The position numbers and the translations under genes are program-made. DNA of 10,671 nucleotides, from contig CABRNM010000041.1 in the NCBI GenBank assembly GCA_902472315.1, positions 1 through 10,671 of the forward strand, read 5' to 3'. This stretch comes from an uncultured Collinsella sp. (GTDB taxonomy: Bacteria > Actinomycetota > Coriobacteriia > Coriobacteriales > Coriobacteriaceae). The notes below the pieces were generated by a model that saw only the letters and a program-made list of their open reading frames with translations, was not told the DNA's origin and did not search any database. This document shows positions 1 to 4,595 of this stretch, piece after piece (the stretch's first letter is position 1; each line of letters opens with the position of its first letter).

Positions 1-35
1 AGTGACTGGAGTTCAGACGTGTGCTCTTCCGATCT
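1..35. other. Illumina TruSeq read-2 adapter (artefact)
   Basis: Positions 2-35 match, base for base as I know it, the 34-base TruSeq read-2 adapter, ending in GTGTGCTCTTCCGATCT. Position 1 is probably the last base of an index or primer. This is library sequence, not genome. Any reading frame that starts here, such as one from GTG at position 21, is chimeric. Native sequence begins at about position 36. Confidence 0.97.
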
Positions 36-227
36 GCAGCGATAATTGACGAAGAAACTATCTGGTACGGAACGATCCCGCTACTAGCTTTCCCCAAGAA
101 AGAAGACTGCAGCATCAGGTTCAAAAACAGCGAGATCGCAGCGGAGCTCTTAGACGAAATCAACAACAAGGGAAAGCCAGATGCCACGTCAACAGGCAGG
201 ACATCCCCACCACTTGCGGTGGAATAG
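36..227 (+). CDS. 3' fragment of a gene with a phospholipase-D-like C-terminus
   Basis: This is the last 63 codons of a gene whose 5' part is cut off at the adapter junction; the frame is fixed by the TAG stop at 225-227. The translation begins AAIIDEETIWYGTIPLLAF and continues with a Lys/Glu-rich stretch and the segment IRFKNSEIAAELLDEI. An Asp followed by a WYG-x-x-x-L segment and then an xxIAxEL helix resembles the second half of an HKD (phospholipase D superfamily) motif, as found at the C-terminus of many PLD-domain nucleases and helicase-associated proteins. The family motif usually has Asn three residues after the Gly of WYG; here that place is Pro. The upstream His and Lys of the motif are missing, so activity cannot be judged. 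The last codons lie inside a 19-base inverted-repeat arm (212-230), which supplies the stop codon. Family assignment is tentative; the reading frame is more certain. Confidence 0.5.
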   Translation, partial: AAIIDEETIWYGTIPLLAFPKKEDCSIRFKNSEIAAELLDEINNKGKPDATSTGRTSPPLAVE

Positions 228-279
228 GGACTGTTTTTTGGCGTATCAGCCGCCAATCAATCCCTATTCCACCGCAAGT
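212..279. repeat. Perfect 19-bp inverted repeat with nested hairpin (copy 1)
   Basis: Arms at 212-230 (ACTTGCGGTGGAATAGGGA) and 261-279 are perfect reverse complements, separated by 30 bases. The spacer holds a second small palindrome (TTGGCG/CGCCAA). The element lies between the convergent ends of the PLD-like gene and the yafQ-type toxin gene and overlaps the stop codon of the former. It may act as a two-way terminator. A related element at 6386-6452 has the same arm length, the same TTGCGGTG core, a spacer also starting CTGTTT and ending TCAA, and different outer arm bases that still pair. Confidence 0.9.
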
Positions 280-292
280 TAAAAGCGAGTGG

Positions 293-601
293 CTAGCTCA
301 GTGGGCCCCGGAACAGTTCCTCATGCGAGCCCATTCTGACCAGTCGGATCACAGGATTAGTCTTATGCGGCAAGTAGAGAACGGTCACATCGACCAAGCC
401 ATCGGATAGATGGAAATCGATGTGGCCGTTGTAATTGCCGCCCGGGTTTGAAAGCTCATGGGCGCCATATTCCGCGGGAAGCGAGCCGCGAGCTGCAAGC
501 TCTGCGACTGCCGCCTTAAACTCGGTTTTTAGCTGCGGATGGATGCACATCGTCCGTCTGTAATCCGCCTTAAACTGAGCCTCGACTTTAATCTCAAACA
601 T
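293..601 (-). CDS. yafQ: YafQ-family mRNA interferase toxin
   Basis: A 102-residue protein of the RelE/ParE superfamily, YafQ branch. These toxins are ribosome-dependent endoribonucleases that cut mRNA in the ribosomal A site and are neutralised by a DinJ-type antitoxin. Visible signatures are LPAEYGAHEL (41-50), the beta-strand segment GHIDFHLSDG (59-68) and the C-terminal GSHEELF (91-97). By alignment from memory with E. coli YafQ, the catalytic-type residues correspond to His48, His64, Asp67 and His93, so the toxin looks intact. Length is close to the usual ~92 residues. The start lies two bases after the antitoxin stop, with a GAGGA ribosome site inside the end of the antitoxin gene, so translation is probably coupled. 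Antitoxin-first order is typical of the family. Its target in this organism cannot be read from sequence. Confidence 0.88.
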   Translation of the reverse strand: MFEIKVEAQFKADYRRTMCIHPQLKTEFKAAVAELAARGSLPAEYGAHELSNPGGNYNGHIDFHLSDGLVDVTVLYLPHKTNPVIRLVRMGSHEELFRGPLS

Positions 602-603
602 CG

Positions 604-903
604 CTAGTCCTCATCGAGGAACGATATAAGCTCATCAGCGTTATTGAATGACGGGCTGTCGTCTGGCAGAATCCCCAACTCATGAGCCTCGGCAATCACC
701 ATGGCGCGCCTCGTCGCCTCGTTGGGAACTTCGGATCGACCAACGATCTCAAAAGGAATCTTTCGCTGATTTACCAGCTGCCGAACAGCAAGGTTGAGAT
801 ACGAATTGAGACTCAAACCAACCGTATCCAAGAACTCAGTCGCCTGTTCCTTGAGGCCCTCTTCGATGCGAACCGTCGTAGGCTTAACCGTTGCAGTAGA
901 CAT
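604..903 (-). CDS. dinJ: DinJ/RelB-family antitoxin
   Basis: A 99-residue antitoxin that would bind and silence the adjacent YafQ-type toxin and, with it, repress their promoter. The N-terminal half is a ribbon-helix-helix DNA-binding fold: strand TTVRIEEGLK (9-18), then two helices to about residue 46. The conserved KIPFEI follows at 48-53. The C-terminal part (about 60-99) ends in an acidic NADELISFLDED helix typical of the toxin-wrapping segment. I chose the start at 903, not an in-frame start at 975, because AGGAGG sits eight bases upstream of this ATG and because the longer version would translate through the operator palindrome and the putative -10 box. The gene leads the toxin gene by two bases, forming a two-gene operon. 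Confidence 0.9.
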   Translation of the reverse strand: MSTATVKPTTVRIEEGLKEQATEFLDTVGLSLNSYLNLAVRQLVNQRKIPFEIVGRSEVPNEATRRAMVIAEAHELGILPDDSPSFNNADELISFLDED

Positions 904-930
904 ACGCGACCTCCTCGCTCTCGTCTTTTG

Positions 931-988
931 CATCAGTATACCCAGTTTAGAAGGCAGACTGATGTTAAATAGCATCAGTTTGCCTTCT
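931..988 (-). promoter_or_regulatory. dinJ-yafQ operator/promoter region
   Basis: A 16-base inverted repeat lies at 949-964 and 973-988 (AGAAGGCAGACTGATG and its complement, one mismatch), with an 8-base centre. The inner half-site CATCAGT occurs at 973-979, inverted at 958-964 (ACTGATG), and a third time at 931-937. The third copy abuts a minus-strand -10-like TATACT (complement of 935-940). A start near 928 would give a leader of about 25 bases carrying the AGGAGG site. I see no good -35. Autorepression by the toxin-antitoxin complex is known for dinJ-yafQ systems; binding at these half-sites is inferred. The palindrome could also end transcription of the LOG-family gene. Confidence 0.6.
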
Positions 989-1016
989 CATCACTACAAC
1001 GACAAGCACGCTCGCC

Positions 1017-1775
1017 CTACATCAGTCCGCTCAGGGCGATATCGACGGCCTCGTTGAGGTCGTCGGTAATGTGCACCAGCTCTGGATCGAGCGGACTGAT
1101 CATGCCGGCATCCATCACCGGGCCGTTGAGCCAGTCGAACAGGCCCTGCCAATACTCGGTACCCACTAAAACGAGCGGCATGCGCTTAACCTTGTGCGTC
1201 TGCACCAGCGTGAGCACCTCGAACATCTCGTCGAGCGTACCAAAACCACCGGGAAACACGATGGCGCCCGAGCTGTATTTGACGAACATGGTCTTGCGCA
1301 CAAAGAAGTAGCGGAAGTCCATACCGAGGTTCACGTATTTGTTGAGCCCGTGCTCGTGCGGAAGCTCGATACCCAGACCAACCGACTTGCCGTTGGCGCT
1401 CGCCGCTCCCCTGTTGGCCGCCTCCATGACACCAGGGCCACCGCCGGTGATAACCGCCACGCCGCGCTGGGCGATTTTGCGACCGACCGTACGCGCCGCC
1501 TTGTAGAGCGGATCGGTCTTGGGCGTGCGGGCACTGCCGAAGATGGTCACCGCAGGCCCGAGCTCGGCAAGCGCGCCAAAGCCATCAACGAACTCGGCCT
1601 GAATGCGCAGCACACGCCAGGGGTCGGCATGCAGCCAGTCGGTCGAATCCTCGGGCGCCAGCAGGTTGGCGTACGTATTGTCCTTAGGAATCATGGGGCC
1701 GCGCATGACCACGGGGCCGCGTCGGTACGTCTCGTCGTAGGCCGGCTCGCCCTCGACGTTCTCATTCTTAATCAT
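1017..1775 (-). CDS. LOG-family (TIGR00730) phosphoribohydrolase
   Basis: A 252-residue cytosolic Rossmann-fold protein of the LOG family, whose characterised members remove the ribose 5'-phosphate from cytokinin nucleotides or other nucleoside monophosphates. The two signature motifs are present: TGGGPGVMEAANRGA (110-124) and PGGFGTLDE (175-183). The family's Arg-Lys pair is at 160-161, within FVRKTMF. The N-terminal ~60 residues are an extension before the core fold begins at AVTIFGSAR (75-83), so the protein is longer than minimal ~190-residue LOGs. The start ATG is preceded by TAGGAG at suitable spacing. The gene follows tgt by 134 bases, with a terminator-like hairpin between them. The substrate in this bacterium is not deducible; many such genes are misleadingly called lysine decarboxylase. 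Confidence 0.88.
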   Translation of the reverse strand: MIKNENVEGEPAYDETYRRGPVVMRGPMIPKDNTYANLLAPEDSTDWLHADPWRVLRIQAEFVDGFGALAELGPAVTIFGSARTPKTDPLYKAARTVGRKIAQRGVAVITGGGPGVMEAANRGAASANGKSVGLGIELPHEHGLNKYVNLGMDFRYFFVRKTMFVKYSSGAIVFPGGFGTLDEMFEVLTLVQTHKVKRMPLVLVGTEYWQGLFDWLNGPVMDAGMISPLDPELVHITDDLNEAVDIALSGLM

Positions 1776-1788
1776 GGGGTACTCCTAT

Positions 1789-1837
1789 CGAAAATAGAAA
1801 CGGGCGGGGTCGACGCCATGCGTCAAACACCCGCCCG
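1789..1837 (-). terminator. Rho-independent terminator after tgt, in the LOG gene leader
   Basis: On the minus strand, arms 1837-1830 and 1808-1801 (CGGGCGGG/CCCGCCCG) enclose a second small stem (GACGC/GCGTC, 1812-1824). They are followed by the T-rich run TTTCTATTTTC (1799-1789). This fits an intrinsic terminator 73 bases after the tgt stop. The T-run ends only a few bases before the ribosome site of the LOG-family gene, so the hairpin is also in that gene's 5' leader. Confidence 0.75.
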
Positions 1838-1909
1838 AACATCAACTATTCGGTATGGTACCCACGATGCATCAAGTGCTTGCAAGGCATCGGTCAGCGG
1901 TCGCAGCTC

Positions 1910-3049
1910 TTAGTAATCCACCGCCGCGGGGCTGTTCATCCAGTCGTTCACGAACGCACCGTAGCGGCCCTCGATAATGGCCTGGCGGGCACGCTGCATA
2001 AGGTTGAGCAGGTAGTAGATGTTGTGCATCGACAGCAGAATGCCGCCGAGCATCTCCTTCTGCGTGACCATGTGGCGAATGAGCGCGCGGCTGTAGCCGC
2101 CCGTGCACACCGGACAAGTGCAGGTGGGATCGATGGGGCCGTCGTCGTGCGCAAAACGCGCGTTGCGGAAGTTGAGGCGACCCTCGCTGGAGAACGCCGT
2201 GCCCATGCGGCCGGTGCGCGTCGGCAGCACGCAGTCGAACATGTCGATGCCCACGCCCACACCGCGCACGAGGGTGGTGGGGTTGCCGACGCCCATCAGG
2301 TAGCGCGGCTTGTGCTTGGGCATATACTCGCTCGCGAGCGGTGCCAGCGTCTCAAACATGGTCTCGTGGTCCTCGCCCACCGAGTAGCCGCCAATGCCGT
2401 AACCGGGGAAGTCACCGCACTCCTCCAGATGGCGCAGCGAACGCAGGCGCAGGTCCAGGTGCATGCCGCCCTGAACGATACCAAAGAGCGCCTGGTCATC
2501 GCGGGTATGCGCCTTATAGCAGCGCTCGGCCCACATGCTCGACAGCTCAACGGCGCGCTCAACGTAGGCGCGCGTGGCGGGATAGCCCGGGCACTGGTCG
2601 AGCTGCATGCAGATGTCGGAGCCGAGCTTCATGGCGATTTCCATGTTGTCCTCGGGCGTCCAGAACACGTGGCGGCCATCGTAGTCGTTGACGATAAAGC
2701 GCACGCCCTCGTCGGTGAGCTTGACGGCGTCGTTATGGCTGAACACCTGGAAGCCGCCCGAGTCGGTAAGAATGGGGCCGTGCCAGTTCATAAACTTGTG
2801 CAGGCCGCCCAGCTCGGCGATGGTGTCCTCGCCGGGACGCATGGACAGGTGATAGGTGTTGGCAAGCACGATCTGGGCACCGAGCTGCTTGACGGTCTCG
2901 GTAGGAATACCCTTGACGTTTGCCTTGGTGCCCACGGGCATAAAGATCGGCGTCTCGATGTCGCCGTGCGGAGTATGCAGCACGCCGGCACGCGCATGCG
3001 TCGTCGGATCCTCGGCAATCAGATCGAATTTAAAAAGGTTCTGGTCCAT
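1910..3049 (-). CDS. tgt: Queuine/preQ1 tRNA-guanine transglycosylase
   Basis: A 379-residue bacterial TGT, which swaps guanine 34 in the anticodons of tRNA-Asp, -Asn, -His and -Tyr for preQ1, the committed tRNA step of queuosine synthesis. Motifs appear in family order: ILTDSGGFQVF (93-103, Asp96 as general base), LFGIVQGG (188-195), GIGGYSVGE (218-226) and FDCVLPTR (271-278, Asp272 as nucleophile). A zinc site follows, with Cys310, Cys312, Cys315 and His342. Asp151-Gln-Cys153 corresponds to the substrate-pocket Asp-x-Cys; Cys there is associated with preQ1-using bacterial enzymes rather than queuine-using eukaryotic ones. Full length for the family. The ATG has AAGGAG nine bases upstream. 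A TATAAT box at 3087-3092 suggests its own promoter. It partners functionally with queA and queH in this window. Confidence 0.97.
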   Translation of the reverse strand: MDQNLFKFDLIAEDPTTHARAGVLHTPHGDIETPIFMPVGTKANVKGIPTETVKQLGAQIVLANTYHLSMRPGEDTIAELGGLHKFMNWHGPILTDSGGFQVFSHNDAVKLTDEGVRFIVNDYDGRHVFWTPEDNMEIAMKLGSDICMQLDQCPGYPATRAYVERAVELSSMWAERCYKAHTRDDQALFGIVQGGMHLDLRLRSLRHLEECGDFPGYGIGGYSVGEDHETMFETLAPLASEYMPKHKPRYLMGVGNPTTLVRGVGVGIDMFDCVLPTRTGRMGTAFSSEGRLNFRNARFAHDDGPIDPTCTCPVCTGGYSRALIRHMVTQKEMLGGILLSMHNIYYLLNLMQRARQAIIEGRYGAFVNDWMNSPAAVDY

Positions 3050-3058
3050 AAACTGGAA

Positions 3059-3092
3059 CTCCTTGGTTGTGGTTCATACGCAGACCATTATA
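3059..3092 (-). promoter_or_regulatory. tgt promoter (-10) and ribosome site
   Basis: On the minus strand, a consensus TATAAT lies at 3092-3087 and AAGGAG at 3064-3059, nine bases before the tgt ATG. Transcription from this box would start near 3080, giving a ~30-base leader with no room for a preQ1 riboswitch. No convincing -35 hexamer is visible at 16-18 bases. Confidence 0.55.
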
Positions 3093-3128
3093 CGGGCAAC
3101 CCGCAAGGAGCACCGACTCGACAGAAAC

Positions 3129-3158
3129 TGGTGCAAAGGAAACCTGCCCCCTGCACCA
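3129..3158. repeat. Constant-loop hairpin 1
   Basis: A 7-bp perfect stem (TGGTGCA at 3129-3135, TGCACCA at 3152-3158) encloses a 16-base loop AAGGAAACCTGCCCCC. The loop core CCTGCCCC resembles the loops of five other hairpins in this window, although the stems do not resemble each other. Confidence 0.65.
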
Positions 3159-3172
3159 ATGCGCCAGGATAA

Positions 3173-3209
3173 AAATGATCCGTTTTCCTCCGTCCCCAAC
3201 GGATCATTT
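3173..3209. repeat. Constant-loop hairpin 2
   Basis: A perfect 12-bp stem (AAATGATCCGTT at 3173-3184, complement at 3198-3209) encloses the 13-base loop TTCCTCCGTCCCC. There is no T-run on either side beyond the stem, so it is a poor terminator. It shares the loop core CGTCCCC with the related hairpins. Confidence 0.8.
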
Positions 3210-3210
3210 C

Positions 3211-3244
3211 CCGACAGCGAAAACCCGCCAGAGCGAGCAAGGTG
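3211..3244. repeat. Truncated left end of the composite 3' element
   Basis: Positions 3211-3244 closely match the left arm region of the complete element at 6611-6643: shared GACAGCGAAAAC, then GCGAGCAAGGTG. They also share CCAGAGCGA with the copy at 3327-3498. The matching right arm, inner hairpin and GTTACGCGG hairpin do not follow; a constant-loop hairpin and a complete copy come next. I read this as a partial or eroded third copy. Confidence 0.6.
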
Positions 3245-3297
3245 CCTTCAAGCAAAATGGCGCCGCAGGTTGAGCATAAGTCAGACACTATGACCAG

Positions 3298-3328
3298 CCG
3301 GCACTTAGGGACTGTCCCCCAGTGCCGG
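3298..3328. repeat. Constant-loop hairpin 3
   Basis: An 8-bp perfect stem (CCGGCACT at 3298-3305, AGTGCCGG at 3321-3328) encloses the loop TAGGGACTGTCCCCC. The loop carries the shared CTGTCCCC core and can itself fold (GGGA/TCCC). Its start, TAGGGACTGT, also occurs across the arm/spacer junction of the inverted repeat at 212-279. Confidence 0.75.
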
Positions 3329-3498
3329 CAACGTCGATGTTTTGGCACCGCCAGCGAGCGGTCGCCAGAGCGAACAAATTGGCATGAAAAGAGGGCGGCA
3401 TAGACCTTCTGGTCATGCCGCCCTCTTTGAATGACAAGTTGTCGCTCTGGTGACCGCGCAGCGTCGAGCCGTTACGCGGTTTGGTAAAACCGCGTAAC
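3327..3498 (-). repeat. Composite structured 3' element, copy A
   Basis: Read in the direction of the dehydrogenase gene, the element begins two bases after the stop codon. First is a 12-bp hairpin (3487-3498 with 3471-3482, GTTACGCGGTTT type), then a linker (GCAGCGTCGAGC on the plus strand). A 15-bp stem follows (3358-3372 with 3443-3457, one G-T pair), then an A bulge (3373), a 4-bp stem, and a 7-bp stem with one mismatch (3379-3385 with 3431-3437). At the tip is a perfect 14-bp hairpin (3388-3401 with 3415-3428) extended by GACC/GGTC. The copy at 6589-6757 has the same plan with different but still pairing stem bases. Whether it acts as RNA, as DNA structure or as a mobile repeat is unknown. 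Confidence 0.85.
3388..3428 (-). terminator. Possible terminator hairpin of the dehydrogenase gene
   Basis: The 14-bp GC-rich tip hairpin of composite element A ends in TTT on its minus-strand 3' arm, followed by one more T. It could terminate minus-strand transcription about 75 bases after the stop codon at 3501. The T-run is short, and copy B lacks an equally long tip stem, so termination may not be the main role. Confidence 0.4.
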
Positions 3499-3500
3499 CC

Positions 3501-4301
3501 CTAAGGACGCTGGCCCATACCACCCTCGAGGGTGACGGTCTCGCCATTCATGTACTTAAAGTCGGGGCCGCAGAGCTGGACGACCACGCGGCCGATCTCC
3601 TTCTCGACGTCGCCGTAGTGGCCCGCCGGCGGCATGTGGACGTTGGCCTTAAACGCCTCGGGATAGGCATCCTGGAAGTTCTCGAGCGCAGCGGTCCAAG
3701 CAAGCGGGCACACGATGTTGACGTTGATGCCGTCCTTGCCCCACTCGTTGGCGGCGACGCGAGTCAGACCACGGATGCCCTCCTTGGCGGCGGCATAGCT
3801 GCACTGACCATAGTTGCCAAACAGGCCGGCGCCCGAGGCAAAGTTGACCACGGAGCCCTTGGTCTCCTTCAGGTGCGGATAGGCCTTCTGCATGTACAGA
3901 TAGGTGGCATACAGACCGGAGTAAATGGCCAGGTTAAACTGATCCATGGTGTGGTCGGCGATGGTCACGCCCGAGGCGCTGGCCTGAGCGTTGTTGACGA
4001 CGGCGTCGATGCGGCCGAACTCCTCAATCGCCTTGTCGATAACGTTCTGCACGACGGCCTCATTGTCCTGGCCGGCAGAAACATCGGCCTGAACAGGCAG
4101 AACCTTGACGCCGTACTCGGCCTCGAGGGACTCCTTGGCGGCCTCGAGCTTGGCAACGTTGCGACCGGTAATGACGAGGTTTGCGCCCTCCTTGGCAAAA
4201 GCGATATCGATGCCGTAGCCGATGGAGCCAGCGGAGCCGTCCTTAAGCGTGGCCTTGCCGCCGCCGGTGACGATTACGGTCTTACCAGTGAAAAGTCCCA
4301 T
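3501..4301 (-). CDS. SDR oxidoreductase, likely 12-alpha-hydroxysteroid dehydrogenase
   Basis: A 266-residue classical short-chain dehydrogenase. From memory it closely matches the NADP-dependent 12-alpha-hydroxysteroid dehydrogenase of Clostridium sp. ATCC 29733, which reversibly oxidises the 12-hydroxyl of cholic and deoxycholic acids. Shared blocks include NNAQASASG (103-111), NFASGAGLFG (153-162), GQCSYAAAKEGIRGL (165-179) and, at the C-terminus, PDFKYM (246-251) and TLEGGMGQRP (257-266). Catalytic Ser156, Tyr169 and Lys173 are present. Arg47 after the second strand (ITGRN) favours NADP(H). The glycine-rich loop TGGGKATLKDGSAGSIGYG (12-30) appears about seven residues longer than the TGGGKAKSIGYG I recall for the clostridial enzyme. 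The start at 4301 has AAAGGA at proper spacing; an in-frame ATG 48 bases upstream adds an Arg-rich tail with no support. The family is secure; substrate and stereospecificity are inferred. Confidence 0.8.
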   Translation of the reverse strand: MGLFTGKTVIVTGGGKATLKDGSAGSIGYGIDIAFAKEGANLVITGRNVAKLEAAKESLEAEYGVKVLPVQADVSAGQDNEAVVQNVIDKAIEEFGRIDAVVNNAQASASGVTIADHTMDQFNLAIYSGLYATYLYMQKAYPHLKETKGSVVNFASGAGLFGNYGQCSYAAAKEGIRGLTRVAANEWGKDGINVNIVCPLAWTAALENFQDAYPEAFKANVHMPPAGHYGDVEKEIGRVVVQLCGPDFKYMNGETVTLEGGMGQRP

Positions 4302-4595
4302 ACGAAGTCCTTTCAAATCGCGACGGGCCCACCCGCCGACTGCGCGCATCCAACTTCACGCGCCAAAAGCTGAAATGCAACTTTAGCGGGTTCAAGTGAA
4401 AAATAAAGGCTGCAGCAGGCGAACGGCACAACGTCATTCGGCGAAGGGGATGTCAAGCACAAACTGAATAAAGAGGCCGAATTTTTGTCAGCCAAACGAG
4501 TCATCGAACACGTTTTGAAACTTTGCTGCACCGCGCGGGTTGTCGGCGCGAGACTTTATCATAGGGTGACAAACAACGATGAGGAGCACATGCCT
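4302..4595. other. Divergent intergenic region
   Basis: These 294 bases separate the divergent dehydrogenase and coiled-coil genes. They should contain both promoters. I can point only to weak candidates: a plus-strand TATCAT at 4557-4562 before the coiled-coil gene, and a minus-strand TATTTT within the A-rich stretch near 4400. Neither has a clear -35. I see no coding sequence or strong palindrome. Confidence 0.4.

Noticed and set aside
3050..3128. preQ1 riboswitch before tgt
   Set aside because: The TATAAT box leaves a leader of only ~30 bases, and no H-type pseudoknot pattern is visible before the ribosome site.
1880..3172. 430-codon open frame on the plus strand opposite tgt
   Set aside because: It is antisense to a complete, motif-bearing tgt gene; the translation is low-complexity (Ala/Val/His-rich) as expected from the complement of GC-rich codons, and has no domain I recognise.
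3120..3500. CRISPR array
   Set aside because: The repeats are palindromes of varied sequence and uneven spacing, not identical direct repeats with regular spacers, and no cas genes are present.
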